Shown: positions 33,660-43,094, counted from the first letter of the stretch. The stretch is DNA of 64,000 nt from Phytohabitans rumicis (GCF_011764445.1 NZ_BLPG01000001.1:4960001-5024000); one strand, 5' to 3'. The notes: generated by a model from the letters alone, not told the origin. Numbers and translations: made by a program.

Positions 33660-34457
33660 ATGGATGAGGACGCCTCCACACCCGCGCCCGACTACGGCAC
33701 GCTCCGCCTCGACGGGCGGGTGGCGCTCGTGACCGGCGCCGGCAGCCCGGACGGCATCGGCTACGCCACCGCCCGGAGGCTCGTTGACCTGGGCGCGCGG
33801 GTGGCGATCGTGTCCACCACCCGGCGCATCCACGAGCGGGCGTCGGAGCTGGGCGCCACCGGTTTCGTCGCCGACCTGACCGACGAGTCCGAGGTCGGCG
33901 CGTTGGCCGACGCGGTCGCCGAGCAGCTCGGCGACGTGGAGGTGCTGGTCAACAACGCCGGCCTCGCCAGCCGGGCCAGCCCGGAGGTGCTGCGGCCGGT
34001 CGCGCAGCTCACGTTCGACGAGTGGCGGCGCGAGATCGACCGCAACCTGACCACCGCGTTCCTGTGCAGCCGGGCGTTCATCGGCGGCATGGCTGAGCGG
34101 GGCTGGGGCCGGATCGTCAACCTCGCCGCCACGGCCGGCCCGGTCAACGCGCTGCCGACCGAGGCCGCGTACGCCGCCGCCAAGGCGGGCGTGGTGGGTC
34201 TCACCCGGGCGCTCGCGATGGAGATGGTCGCCGACGGGGTGACCGTCAACGCGGTCGCGCCGGGCACGATCTACACCGCGGCCTCCACGGTGGCCGAGCT
34301 CAAGCAGGGCCTGGGTACGCCGATGGGCCGGCCCGGCACACCGGAAGAGGTCGCCGCGGCGATTACGTTCCTGTGCTCGCCGGCCGCGTCGTACATCACC
34401 GGGCAGATGCTGGTGGTCGACGGCGGCAACAGCGTGCGCGAGGCGCAGTTCCGGTAG
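33660..34457 (+). CDS. Short-chain dehydrogenase/reductase
   Basis: 265 residues with a Rossmann fold. The cofactor loop is [27 protein letters not shown] follows, and the catalytic Tyr/Lys lie in [36 protein letters not shown] is the usual C-terminal signature of FabG-like SDRs. The substrate is unknown. ATG 33660 is preceded by AGGA. It is a lone plus-strand gene between two DUF4190 genes. Confidence 0.9.
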   Translation: MDEDASTPAPDYGTLRLDGRVALVTGAGSPDGIGYATARRLVDLGARVAIVSTTRRIHERASELGATGFVADLTDESEVGALADAVAEQLGDVEVLVNNAGLASRASPEVLRPVAQLTFDEWRREIDRNLTTAFLCSRAFIGGMAERGWGRIVNLAATAGPVNALPTEAAYAAAKAGVVGLTRALAMEMVADGVTVNAVAPGTIYTAASTVAELKQGLGTPMGRPGTPEEVAAAITFLCSPAASYITGQMLVVDGGNSVREAQFR

Positions 34458-34487
34458 GCCGGTCCCTGCGCCTCGCCAGGGTGTCCG

Positions 34488-34991
34488 TCAGTACGTGCTG
34501 CCGGAGTCGCCGCCGCTCGCGATGGCCGCGATGATCCCGATGCAGCAGAAGGCCGCCGTGAGGCCGGTGAAGATGTAGCTCAGCACGAGGCCGGCGGTCG
34601 CGAGGCCGCCGCCCTGCTCGCCGCGCTCCTTGATCTGCTTCTTGGCGATGTGGCCGAGCACGATGCCGACCGGTGCGAAGACGAACGCGAAGACGAGCGA
34701 CAGGATCGCCATGACGTTCGTGCCAGGAGTCTGGGCGTAGCCGCCGGCCGGGTACTGCTGCTGCCCGGGGTACTGGCCGTAGTACTGCTGCCCCCCGTAC
34801 TCCTGGCCGGTGTATGGCTGTCCGGTGTAGGGCTGGCCACTGTACGGCGCGGCCGGAGAGCCGGGCTGGCCGTACGGGGCGGCCGGCGACCCCGGCTGCT
34901 GCGGCGCGGCGTACGGGTCGGAGTACGGCTGCTGCGGCGGCTGCTGCGCGTTCGGGTCGTACGGCTGCTGCGGCTGATAAGGGTCGGTCAT
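34488..34991 (-). CDS. DUF4190 membrane protein with Gln/Pro/Tyr repeats
   Basis: 167 residues. The N-terminal 95 residues are low-complexity with short repeats (GSPAAPYGQP twice, then GQPYTG twice, then YGGQQYYGQYPGQ). Two transmembrane helices follow around the loop VLGHIAKKQIKERGEQG, very close to the loop of the 33169 protein, so the two are paralogues. Function is unknown. ATTTCCTCC on the plus strand gives a good ribosome site for the ATG at 34991. Confidence 0.85.
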   Translation of the reverse strand: MTDPYQPQQPYDPNAQQPPQQPYSDPYAAPQQPGSPAAPYGQPGSPAAPYSGQPYTGQPYTGQEYGGQQYYGQYPGQQQYPAGGYAQTPGTNVMAILSLVFAFVFAPVGIVLGHIAKKQIKERGEQGGGLATAGLVLSYIFTGLTAAFCCIGIIAAIASGGDSGSTY

Positions 34992-35156
34992 TTCTCTATT
35001 TCCTCCTTGTCATACGGCACGGTACTAGGCCGCGTCCCCCTGCGCGGCGCCCGCGCGCGATGGCGTCGGGGAGGCGGCTGCAGCCAGCAACGCCGGTGAA
35101 CCTTTTCACAGACGTTGAAGGGATCCACCATGGGACGATACTGAGCAAGCGTTTAG

Positions 35157-35170
35157 TTACCGGCTGGTAA
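35157..35170. promoter_or_regulatory. TTACC-N4-GGTAA operator upstream of the acyl-CoA dehydrogenase
   Basis: TTACCGGCTGGTAA is a near-perfect dyad 12 bp before the start codon, in the context AAGCGTTTAG upstream. Sites of this form bind TetR-family repressors of acyl-CoA metabolism in actinomycetes. No TetR gene is in the window, so the regulator is inferred. Confidence 0.5.
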
Positions 35171-35182
35171 TCGGAGGCAAAC

Positions 35183-36379
35183 ATGGCGCGCCTCGCCCAG
35201 ACCCCAGGTCTGACCGACGTCCAGCGCTCGATCCTGGAGACCGTACGGGAGTTCGCCGACAAGGAGATCATCCCGAACGCCCAGCGGCTCGAGCACGCCG
35301 ACGAGTACCCGACGGACATCGTCGACGGCATGCGCGAGATGGGCCTGTTCGGTCTCACCATCCCCGAGGAGTACGGCGGGCTCGGCGAGTCGCTGCTCAC
35401 GTACGCCCTGGTGGTGGAGGAGCTGTCGCGCGGCTGGATGTCCATCTCCGGCATCGTCAACACCCACTTCATCGTGGCGTACCTGGTGACCCAGCACGGC
35501 TCGGCCGAGCAGAAGGCGTCCCTGCTCCCGCGGATGGCGGCCGGCGAGGTGCGCGGCGCGTTCTCCATGTCCGAGCCGGGCTGCGGCTCCGACGTGGCGG
35601 CGATCCGCTCCAAGGCGGTCCGGGACGGCGATGACTTCGTCCTCAACGGGCAGAAGATGTGGCTGACCAACGGGGCGTACTCGTCGGTGGTGGCGACCCT
35701 GGTCAAGACCGACACCGGCGCGGAGTCGGTGTACGGCAACATGACCACGTTCCTGCTGGAAAAGGAGCCCGGTTTCGGCGAGACGGCGCCGGGGCTGACC
35801 ATCCCCGGCAAGATTGAAAAGATGGGCTACAAGGGCGTCGAGACCACCGAGATGGTCCTCGACGGCGTGCGGGTGCCGGCGTCCGCCGCGCTCGGTGGGG
35901 AGTCGGCCGTCGGCCGGGGCTTCTACCAGATGATGGACGGCATCGAGGTGGGCCGGGTCAACGTCGCCGCGCGCGCCTGCGGCATCTCCATCCGCGCGTT
36001 CGAGCTGGCCGTCGCGTACGCCCAGCAGCGCCAGACCTTCGGCAAGCACCTCGCCCAGCACCAGGCCGTCGCGTTCAAGCTCGCCGAGATGGGTACGAAG
36101 ATCGAGGCGGCCCACGCCCTCATGGTCAACGCGGCCCGGCTGAAGGACTCCGGCGCCCGCAACGACGTGGAGGCCGGCATGGCCAAGCTGCTCGCGTCGG
36201 AGTACTGCGCCGAGGTGGTCCAGGAGGCGTTCCGCATCCACGGCGGATACGGCTACTCCAAGGAGTACGAGATCGAGCGGCTCATGCGCGAGGCGCCGTT
36301 CCTGCTGATCGGCGAGGGCACCTCGGAGATCCAGAAGACGATCATCTCCCGGGGACTGCTCAAGGAGTACCGCGCCTAG
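35183..36379 (+). CDS. Acyl-CoA dehydrogenase
   Basis: 398 residues with the complete three-domain ACAD fold. MSEPGCGSDVAAIRSKA and KMWLTNGAYS are FAD/substrate-binding signatures. IHGGYGYSKEYEIERLMREA and GEGTSEIQK are C-terminal signatures; the catalytic base lies in this half. It oxidises an acyl-CoA to the 2-enoyl-CoA, passing electrons to ETF. GGAGG lies eight bases before the ATG. The stop abuts the end of the facing excalibur gene by a single base position. Confidence 0.93.
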   Translation: MARLAQTPGLTDVQRSILETVREFADKEIIPNAQRLEHADEYPTDIVDGMREMGLFGLTIPEEYGGLGESLLTYALVVEELSRGWMSISGIVNTHFIVAYLVTQHGSAEQKASLLPRMAAGEVRGAFSMSEPGCGSDVAAIRSKAVRDGDDFVLNGQKMWLTNGAYSSVVATLVKTDTGAESVYGNMTTFLLEKEPGFGETAPGLTIPGKIEKMGYKGVETTEMVLDGVRVPASAALGGESAVGRGFYQMMDGIEVGRVNVAARACGISIRAFELAVAYAQQRQTFGKHLAQHQAVAFKLAEMGTKIEAAHALMVNAARLKDSGARNDVEAGMAKLLASEYCAEVVQEAFRIHGGYGYSKEYEIERLMREAPFLLIGEGTSEIQKTIISRGLLKEYRA

Positions 36380-36925
36380 CTAGGGCTTTCCCGTCTCGCA
36401 CGCCACGCCGTCGCCGTCCTTGTCCAGCGCCGGCGCGTACCCGGGGTCGCTCGCGTAGAGCGGGGCGGCGCCGGCCTTGCGAGCCTGGCCGCAGTTCTTG
36501 TACGACACCGTCGTCACCGCCTCGGACGGTGGTGCCGCTGGGGTCGTACGCGGGGCCGGGTCGCCGCCGTCGGTCGCCGGCTTTTTCTTGGTCACCGGCG
36601 TGCCCTGGGCGCTCGTCAGCGGCGGCGCGGCCGGCTGCACCGGCTCGGTCCGCTCCCGCGCCGGCGGCTTGGGCGCCTCGGCGACCGGCGCCGGGCCGGC
36701 GAAGACGACGCCAAACATCGCCGTGCCGAACGCGAGCGCCAGGAGCAGCGCGATCGCGAAGAGCCAGAAGCGCCGGCGGTTGGACATCTTTCCGGTCATC
36801 GCGACGGGCTCCTGCATCGGCTTCGCCTGCTTGCGCTGCCCGTAGTGCGAAGAAGCCTGGTTGGCCCGTCCGTAGATGACCGCACGCCGCTCTCGCCACG
36901 ATTCGTCGAGTGGCCGGTAGGTCAC
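36380..36925 (-). CDS. Excalibur-domain membrane protein
   Basis: 181 residues. A basic N-terminus (about 1-50), a transmembrane helix (about 52-74; FWLFAIALLLALAFGTAMF), a Pro/Ala/Thr-rich extracellular linker and a C-terminal excalibur domain (about 140-181; YKNCGQARKAGAAPLY, then the calcium loop DKDGDGVACE). The domain is found in extracellular nuclease-like and surface proteins; here it is the only fold. The start is GTG at 36925 with a weak ribosome site; a later Met is possible. Confidence 0.85.
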   Translation of the reverse strand: MTYRPLDESWRERRAVIYGRANQASSHYGQRKQAKPMQEPVAMTGKMSNRRRFWLFAIALLLALAFGTAMFGVVFAGPAPVAEAPKPPARERTEPVQPAAPPLTSAQGTPVTKKKPATDGGDPAPRTTPAAPPSEAVTTVSYKNCGQARKAGAAPLYASDPGYAPALDKDGDGVACETGKP

Positions 36926-37003
36926 GACAGCAGTTTTCCACGGGCCGTCCGGAGAGACCGGCGTAAGTCTGTCGGAAAACCGACAATGCCGCCCGTGGTG
37001 GTG

Positions 37004-37780
37004 TCAGATCTCCATCGTGGCGCAGAGCCGATCGAGCTCCTGCCGCGAGCCGATCTCCGCGCGGTGCTCCGGATGGTCGACGTAGTGCCGGATCGAGTTC
37101 GCGAGGAAACCGGCGTCCACGGCCAGCCATCGGTGCAAGATCCGCACGACGTACGCGCCGTACTCCGGCGGCTGCCGGCGCACCAGCAGGGAGATCTGGC
37201 GGGGCTTCTCCACCGGCGCCGGCGGCCCGCTCGCGAGCACCGAATCCCAGCGCACCATGTGGGTACGCACATTTCGGATGAGAAGCCCGCCGGGGCGCAA
37301 CTCCACCCGCGGGCCCCGGAAGAGCGTCCATGCCGCGATCGAGAAGATGACCGCCACGGTGAGGGCCGTCTGCGCCCAGCCGGCCGCGTGGATGCTCACG
37401 TCACCGTCCGGCGCGCGCTCGGTCGCCAGCCCGTTGCCGGCCAGGAACATCAGCATGATGACGAACGGCCCGACCATCCACGGCGACGTCGCCGCGACGA
37501 ACGCCGGCCGGGCCCGGTCATGGCTGACCAGCAGCGTCCGCGGCGCAGGTCGGGGGCGCGGGCACAACCGGGCGAACGCGAGGAGCGGCACCGCGAGCGC
37601 GGTCGCGGCGCCAGCGGCGTACACGATGAAGGCTGGCGCGAAGCTCAACCGCCACGACGTCGGCTCGATCCCGAACTCGACCACCACCCGCAGCGCGAAC
37701 GCGCCCAGGCCGAGCAGGAGCGCCGTCGCCTGGACGTTGCTCACGCTGGTGCTGAGATCCTCCCTGACGTGGCGGGTCAC
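37004..37780 (-). CDS. Membrane protein with PH-like C-terminus, unknown function
   Basis: 258 residues. Four hydrophobic helices (about 20-35, 48-68, 100-116, 135-155) are followed by a soluble beta-rich tail (about 158-258; RGPRVELRPGGLLIRNVRTH). The tail looks PH-like. The GTG start overlaps the stop of the CoA-binding gene (GTGA), so the two are coupled. No named family is recognised with confidence. Confidence 0.65.
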   Translation of the reverse strand: MTRHVREDLSTSVSNVQATALLLGLGAFALRVVVEFGIEPTSWRLSFAPAFIVYAAGAATALAVPLLAFARLCPRPRPAPRTLLVSHDRARPAFVAATSPWMVGPFVIMLMFLAGNGLATERAPDGDVSIHAAGWAQTALTVAVIFSIAAWTLFRGPRVELRPGGLLIRNVRTHMVRWDSVLASGPPAPVEKPRQISLLVRRQPPEYGAYVVRILHRWLAVDAGFLANSIRHYVDHPEHRAEIGSRQELDRLCATMEI

Positions 37781-38328
37781 AGAGCCTCCGAGCGCAGGGG
37801 ATGGTCATCACTCGCAGAGTAGGAAAAGCCACCGCCGAGCGCGAGTCCTGATTTGTGCGACGCCGTCACGACAGCGGGTTGTATCCACAGTGGATAGAGA
37901 AAGTCCACCGCGTGATTAGGCCCCGGGAGCCGGGAGAGGCGGCCCACCGCCCGTTCGACGGCGATGCAGCGATCCTCGACATAGTCCAAACCGGCCTCGG
38001 TCGCGATCCGCCGCGCCTCCGCCGACACGATGTCGAGCTGCAGCCACACCGCGGGCACGCCGACCGCGACGGCCTCCCGGACCACATCGACCGCGTCGCC
38101 GGCCGGCCGGAAGACGTTGACCAGATCCACCGGCTCCGGAATGTCGGCCAGCGACCGGTAGACCTTTTCCCCGAAGAGCTCGTCCGCGTACGGGTTGACC
38201 GGGATGATGCGCCAGCCGTACCGCTGCATCTGCGCCGGTACGGTGTGCGCCGGCTTGCCAGGGTCTCGGGAGGCTCCGACGACGGCGATCACGGCCGAGT
38301 CGGCGAGGATCTGCTGAGCGTTTCGCAC
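37777..38328 (-). CDS. CoA-binding domain protein (YccU-like)
   Basis: 183 residues. The Rossmann-like CoA_binding_2 domain (about 5-140) shows AVVGASRDPGKPAHTVPAQM, RIIPVNPYADELFGEKVY, VDLVNVFRP and the terminal DRCIAVE. It is about 40 residues longer than typical members, with a tail (SHKSGLALGGGFSYSASDD) of unknown role. Function is unknown; relatives bind CoA. The GTG start has no strong ribosome site. Confidence 0.85.
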   Translation of the reverse strand: MRNAQQILADSAVIAVVGASRDPGKPAHTVPAQMQRYGWRIIPVNPYADELFGEKVYRSLADIPEPVDLVNVFRPAGDAVDVVREAVAVGVPAVWLQLDIVSAEARRIATEAGLDYVEDRCIAVERAVGRLSRLPGPNHAVDFLYPLWIQPAVVTASHKSGLALGGGFSYSASDDHPLRSEAL

Positions 38329-38359
38329 GCGTCCGACGATAGCTCGCTTTCGATCACTC

Positions 38360-39400
38360 CTAGATCAGGGTTAGTTGCTCGGGAGGTGGGGGTGGGGTGG
38401 GGATGGCGCGGGTGTCGGCCGGGTCTTGCCGGTTCAGTCCGTGGCGCCGGGCGGCCAGGTGGACGCGGGCGGTGACCTCGCGCTGGTACGCCTTGGGCAG
38501 ATAGGAGCTTCGACCGTAGAGGCGGCGATACGTCGGGGCCAGCGCCGGGAACTCGCGGGTGAGCCAGGCCGCGTACCACTCCCGGGCGCCGGGTCGCAGG
38601 TGCAGTGGCAGCGGCGTCACGCTCACCGCGCCGGCGGCCGCGATCGCCGTGACCGTGGCCTCGATCGACTCGTCGGTGTCGGTGAGGCCGGGCAGGATCG
38701 GCGCCATCAGCACGCCGACCCGGAAGCCGGCGTCGGTGAACGCGCGCACCGCGTCCAGCCGGCGTTGCGGGCTCGGCGTGCCGGGCTCGACCGACCGCCA
38801 CATCGCCTCGTCGACGAAGCCCACCGAGAACGCGACGCCGACCCGGGTCACCTCGGCGGCCTGCCGGAGGAGGGGGAGGTCGCGCAGGATCAGCGTGCCC
38901 TTGGTCAGGATCGAGAACGGGTTGGCGAAGTCGCGCAACGCCGCGATGATCCGTGGCATCAGCCGGTAGCGCCCCTCGGCGCGCTGGTAGCAGTCGACGT
39001 TCGTGCCCATCGCGATGTGCTCGCCCCGCCACTTCGGCGCCGCCAGCTCCCGCCGGGCCAGCTCGCCCGCGTTGACCTTGACGATCACCTTGCTGTCGAA
39101 GTCCTGCCCCGCGTCGAGGTCGAGGTACGTGTGCGTGTTGCGGGCGAAGCAGTACCGGCAGGAATGGCTACATCCACGATAGGGATTGATGGTCCAGTCG
39201 AACATGACGCGGGACACGGCCGGCACCCGGTTGATGATGCTCTTGGCGCGCACCTCGTAGAACGTCATGCCGGCGAAGCCCGGCGTGTCGAAGGTGCGCA
39301 CGACAGCGTCGGGCAGCGCCAGCGGCAGGGGTGGAGCCGCTGGCGCCGGCCCGTCCGGGACCGCGCCGTCGGGGGGAGCCGACAGGTTGTCCCAGCGCAT
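38360..39400 (-). CDS. SPL-like radical SAM protein (Rv2578c family)
   Basis: 346 residues. The radical SAM cluster ligands are C77, C81 and C84 in CSHSCRYC; INPYRGC before and FARNTHTY after are typical of the spore photoproduct lyase-like Rv2578c/SplB-related group. ILTKGTLILRDLPLL and VLMAPILPGLTDTDESIEAT mark the barrel. The lesion or substrate is unknown; actinobacterial members do not act on spore DNA as far as known. The ATG at 39400 is preferred over 39436. Confidence 0.88.
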   Translation of the reverse strand: MRWDNLSAPPDGAVPDGPAPAAPPLPLALPDAVVRTFDTPGFAGMTFYEVRAKSIINRVPAVSRVMFDWTINPYRGCSHSCRYCFARNTHTYLDLDAGQDFDSKVIVKVNAGELARRELAAPKWRGEHIAMGTNVDCYQRAEGRYRLMPRIIAALRDFANPFSILTKGTLILRDLPLLRQAAEVTRVGVAFSVGFVDEAMWRSVEPGTPSPQRRLDAVRAFTDAGFRVGVLMAPILPGLTDTDESIEATVTAIAAAGAVSVTPLPLHLRPGAREWYAAWLTREFPALAPTYRRLYGRSSYLPKAYQREVTARVHLAARRHGLNRQDPADTRAIPTPPPPPEQLTLI

Positions 39401-39439
39401 GCCGTCTAGTCGAACATGCGTACTAAGAAATCGCAAGCA

Positions 39440-40462
39440 CTATGGGCGCGGCGCGCCGGCGCTGTCGCGGCGGATGAGCTCGGCGCCGACCTCTTCGATC
39501 CGCGGGCCGGTGTGGTCGGCCGGCTCCTGCAGGGCCAGCGTCATCGCCCGCGCGCCCATGTCGGCCAGCGGCAGCCGCACCGTGGTCAGCGCCGGGGTCA
39601 CGTCGCGGGCGATCGGCATGTCGTCGAAGCCGACCACGCTCATCTCGTCCGGCACGGCGATCCCGCGGGAGCGCAGCAGCGCCATGGCGCCGATCGCCAT
39701 CGAGTCGTTGAGCGCCGCGAGCGCGGTCAGCTCCGGCTCGGCGTCGAGGAGGGCGGCGGCCGCAGCGGCGCCGCTGCCCCGGTCGAAGTCGGCGTACGCG
39801 ATGCGCCGGGCGGGCAGCTTGTGACCGTGCTCGCGGGCGGCGCGACGCAGGCCGGAGAGCCGGTCGGTGGTGGTGGTGAGCTGCTTCGGGCCGGCGATCA
39901 CGCCGATCCGGTCGTGGCCGAGCGCGTACAGCTCGGTGGCCATCAGGTAGCCACCCATCTCGTTGGCCGGCACCACGGCGTCACCGGCGTGCTCGTGCCG
40001 GCCGATGACGGCCACCCGGCCGCCCGTGCTCTCGTACACGCGCAGCTTGCCGTCGAGGGCCTTGGTGAAGTCTTCGTCGTGGTAGCCGGAGCCGGCCAGC
40101 ACGATCGCCGCGACCTGGTGGGCGCGCAGCAGCTCGACGTACTCCAGCTCCTTGACCGGGTCGCGGTAGCTGTTGCAGATGATGACCAGCCGCCCGTGGG
40201 CGGTCGCCACCCGCTGGAGACCGCGGGTGATCTCGGCGAAGTACGGGTCGGACACGTCGTGGACGATCACACCTATGGCGGTACGGTGGGAGCGCGCCAG
40301 CAGCTGGGCGTGTGCGTTGGGGACGTACTGCAACTCTTCGACGGCCGCCAGGACCCGCTCGCGCAGCGCGTCGGTGACCGGCTTGGAGCTGCCGTTGATG
40401 ATCCGGGACGCGGTGGCTGGCGATACCCCCGCGCGCCGTGCGACATCGGCGAGCGTCGCCAT
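39440..40462 (-). CDS. LacI-family transcriptional regulator
   Basis: 340 residues. The HTH is TLADVARRAGVSPATASRII (3-22), followed by a hinge (YVPNAHAQLLARSH) and a periplasmic-binding-protein-like sensor domain ending MSVVGFDDMPIARDVTPALT. It lies divergent from the Gfo/Idh-isomerase operon. A LacI-type operator (40678-40691) precedes that operon, so local repression in response to a sugar or polyol derivative is likely. Confidence 0.92.
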   Translation of the reverse strand: MATLADVARRAGVSPATASRIINGSSKPVTDALRERVLAAVEELQYVPNAHAQLLARSHRTAIGVIVHDVSDPYFAEITRGLQRVATAHGRLVIICNSYRDPVKELEYVELLRAHQVAAIVLAGSGYHDEDFTKALDGKLRVYESTGGRVAVIGRHEHAGDAVVPANEMGGYLMATELYALGHDRIGVIAGPKQLTTTTDRLSGLRRAAREHGHKLPARRIAYADFDRGSGAAAAAALLDAEPELTALAALNDSMAIGAMALLRSRGIAVPDEMSVVGFDDMPIARDVTPALTTVRLPLADMGARAMTLALQEPADHTGPRIEEVGAELIRRDSAGAPRP

Positions 40463-40522
40463 CCCGACCTGCCTCTCTTCCGGCCGCCCGGGGCCGAGCC
40501 GGCTGGCTCACTTCGTTCGTTC

Positions 40523-40595
40523 GGCCCCGGTTGGCGGCTGCGGGCCGTCCCCGTCGCTCCGCGCCGGGGGCCGTCCGCAGCCACCAACCGGGGCC
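40523..40595. repeat. Inverted repeat in the lacI upstream region
   Basis: GGCCCCGGTTGGCGGCTGCGG and CCGCAGCCACCAACCGGGGCC match at 20 of 21 positions across about 31 nt. It lies in the 269-bp gap between the divergent regulator and operon, nearer the regulator. It is too long and G+C-rich for a LacI site, and resembles the other junction palindromes in form though not in sequence. Confidence 0.7.
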
Positions 40596-40677
40596 AGTTC
40601 CGGATGAGGATACCGTGCAGATGCCCAGTTGAAGGAAAGCCCTTGCCGGATATGCCCGTACACCAGTACGTTGGCTA

Positions 40678-40691
40678 GGAAAGCGCTTACC
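40678..40691. promoter_or_regulatory. LacI-family operator
   Basis: GGAAAGCGCTTACC is a 14-bp dyad with the central CG and AAGCGCTT core typical of LacI/GalR operators. It lies 41 bp before the start of the oxidoreductase gene and opposite a lacI-family gene. One mismatch breaks the symmetry. Confidence 0.7.
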
Positions 40692-40731
40692 TGTGTACCA
40701 AAAGATCCACGACTCAAGAAGCGGAGACGGC

Positions 40732-41876
40732 ATGGCCCGCAGGACGATCGGCATCGCGCTCAACGGCGTGACCGGCCGGATGGGATACCGGCAGCACCTC
40801 GTGCGCTCGCTGCTCGCGATCCGGGAGCAGGGTGGCCTGCCGTTGCGCGACGGCACCCGGCTATGGCCTGAGCTGGTGCTCGTCGGCCGCAGCGAGAGCA
40901 AGCTACGGGAGATCGCCGAGCGGCACGGGCTGACCGACTGGAGCACCGACGTGCCGGCGGTGCTGGCCCGGCCGGACGTCGACATCTACTTCGACTCCCA
41001 GGTGACCGCGCAGCGGGAGAAGGCGCTGCGCGCCGCTATCGACGCAGGCAAGCACATCTACACCGAGAAGCCGATCGCCGAGGACGTCACCACCGCGGTC
41101 GACCTGGCCCGGCTGGCCGACGCGGCCGGCATCAAGCACGGCGTCGTACAGGACAAGCTCTTCCTGCCCGGCCTGCGCAAGCTCGCCCGGCTCGTCGAGG
41201 GCGGCTTCTTCGGCCGCATCCTGTCCGTACGCGGCGAGTTCGGCTACTGGGTCTTCGAGGGCGACTGGCAGCCCGCCCAGCGCCCCTCCTGGAACTACCG
41301 GGCCGCCGACGGCGGCGGGATCACGGTCGACATGTTCCCGCACTGGCACTACGTGCTGGAGCAGATCTTCGGCAAGGTCACCGCGGTCACCGCGCACGTG
41401 AGCAACCACATCGACAAGCGCTGGGACGAGGCCGGCGAGGCGTACGACGCGACCGCCGACGACGCCGCGTACGGGATCTTCGAGATCGAGGGCGGGATCG
41501 TCGCCCAGATCAACTCCTCGTGGGCCGTCCGGGTCTACCGTGACGAGCTGGTCGAGTTCCAGGTCGACGGCACCGAGGGCAGCGCGGTCGCCGGGCTGCG
41601 CAACTGCCGCATCCAGCACCGCGCGTCCACCCCAAGCCGGTGTGGAACCCGGACCTGCCGGCCACCGAGGACTTCCGCTCGCAGTGGCAGGTGGTGCCGG
41701 ACAACGAGGAGTTCGACAACGGCTTCAAGGCGCAGTGGGAGCTCTTCCTGCGCCACGTGGTCGAGGACGCCCCGTACAGCTGGGACCTGTGGGCCGGCGC
41801 CCGCGGCGTACAGCTCGCCGAACTGGGCCTCCAGTCCGCCCGCGAGGGCCGCCGCATCGAGATCCCGGAACTATGA
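40732..41876 (+). CDS. Gfo/Idh/MocA-family oxidoreductase (frameshifted)
   Basis: About 381 residues when one base is restored near 41619-41625. The Rossmann half starts TIGIALNGVTGRMGYRQHL and contains YFDSQVTAQREKAL and KHIYTEKPIAED (the Lys of the conserved EKP). The C-terminal half continues in the other frame from RVHPKPVWNPDLPATEDF to RRIEIPEL. Members oxidise sugars or inositols with NAD(P). GGAGACG precedes the ATG. The stop overlaps the next start (ATGA). The neighbouring isomerase and LacI gene point to sugar or inositol-like catabolism. Confidence 0.85.
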
Positions 41877-42676
41877 GCCGCTTCTCGTTCAACCAGGCCA
41901 CGGCCAACTACTGGCCGATGGCCGACCTGATCGCCGGCTGCGTCGAGGCCGGCGTGGACAAGGTCGGCCTCTGGCGCGAGCAGGTCGCCGAGTTCGGCCT
42001 CGAAAAGACCGCGGCGCTCGCGAAAGACGCCGGGCTCGCGGTCACGTCACTCTGCCGCGGGGGTTTCTTCAACAAGCCCGACTGGTACGACGAAAATCGT
42101 CGCGCCATCGATGAGGCGGCTGTCCTGGGGGCGCCGGTGCTGGTGCTCGTGTCGGGTGGCCTACCCGAGGGCAGCCGCGACATCGACGGCGCACGGGCGC
42201 ACGTCGGCGACGCCATCGGACAGCTGGTGCCGTACGCGCTCGACGCCGGCGTCCAGCTCGCCATCGAGCCGCTGCACCCGATGTTCGCCTCGGACCGCTG
42301 CGTGGTGTCGACGCTGAGCCAGGCGCTGGACCTGGCCGCGCCGTACCCGTCGGCGGCCGTCGGGGCGGTCGTCGACACGTACCACCTGTGGTGGGACGAC
42401 CAGGTGTGGGCGCAGATCGCGCGGGCCGGCGCGGAAGGGCGGATCGCCTGCTTCCAGGCCGCCGACTGGATCACCCCGCTGCCGGAGGGCGTGCTGCTCG
42501 GCCGAGGGCTGCCCGGCGAGGGCTGCGTGGAGCTGCGGCGCTTCCGGGAGGCGGTGGACGCCGCCGGCTACGACGGGCCGGTCGAGGTCGAGGTGTTCCA
42601 CGCCGACCTGTGGGCCCGCCCCGGTGCGGAGATCCTCACGGCGACCATGTCGGCGTACGAGCAACACGTCGCATGA
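41873..42676 (+). CDS. Sugar phosphate isomerase/epimerase (TIM barrel)
   Basis: 267 residues of the xylose isomerase-like/AP endonuclease 2 fold. VTSLCRGGFFN, LVLVSGGLPEGSRDID, LAIEPLHPMFASDRC, VGAVVDTYHLWWD and VEVEVFHADLW supply the expected metal ligands (Glu, Asp/His, Glu). It is coupled to the oxidoreductase by an ATGA overlap, so they act in one pathway. The substrate is unknown. The stop TGA forms part of the R3 palindrome that follows. Confidence 0.9.
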   Translation: MSRFSFNQATANYWPMADLIAGCVEAGVDKVGLWREQVAEFGLEKTAALAKDAGLAVTSLCRGGFFNKPDWYDENRRAIDEAAVLGAPVLVLVSGGLPEGSRDIDGARAHVGDAIGQLVPYALDAGVQLAIEPLHPMFASDRCVVSTLSQALDLAAPYPSAAVGAVVDTYHLWWDDQVWAQIARAGAEGRIACFQAADWITPLPEGVLLGRGLPGEGCVELRRFREAVDAAGYDGPVEVEVFHADLWARPGAEILTATMSAYEQHVA

Positions 42677-42726
42677 TCAAGGCGTCCTTCAAGTCGTTCC
42701 AGCGACTTGAAGGACGCCTTGATCAT
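42673..42726. terminator. R3 palindrome, copy 2, embedding a stop codon
   Basis: ATGATCAAGGCGTCCTTCAA and its complement TTGAAGGACGCCTTGATCAT form a near-perfect stem of about 23 bp with the loop TTCCAG. As in the copy at 33112, bases of the left arm are the TGA stop of the plus-strand gene, and a minus-strand gene (trxA) ends just beyond. Confidence 0.87.
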
Positions 42727-42731
42727 GGTGG

Positions 42732-43094
42732 TCAGTGGTTGTGGGCGGCGAGCTTCTCGCGGACGTCGTCCATGTCGAGCGCCTCGACCTGCTCGATCAG
42801 CGACTCCAGCGCCGTCTCGGGAAGGGCGCCGGGCTGGGCGAACACGATCACGCCGTCGCGGATCGCCATGATGGTCGGGATCGAGCGGATGTCGAACTTG
42901 GCAGCCAGAGCCGGCTGAGCCTCGGTGTCGACCTTGCCGAACACGATGCTTTCGTGCTTCAGCGACGAGCGCTCGTAGACCGGCGCGAAGCGGACACAGG
43001 GCCCACACCAGCTAGCCCAGAAGTCCACCAGCACGATGCCGTCCTGGCTGGTCACCTCGTCGAAGTTCGCCGTGGTCAGCTCAACGGTCGCCAT
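42732..43094 (-). CDS. trxA: Thioredoxin
   Basis: 120 residues with a complete thioredoxin fold. The redox pair C30/C33 is in FWASWCGPC, the cis-Pro is in SIPTIMAI, and the buried Asp is in VDFWA. It reduces protein disulfides in the cytoplasm. The downstream half is longer than E. coli Trx by about ten residues. It lies alone with a 451-bp non-coding region upstream. Confidence 0.93.
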   Translation of the reverse strand: MATVELTTANFDEVTSQDGIVLVDFWASWCGPCVRFAPVYERSSLKHESIVFGKVDTEAQPALAAKFDIRSIPTIMAIRDGVIVFAQPGALPETALESLIEQVEALDMDDVREKLAAHNH

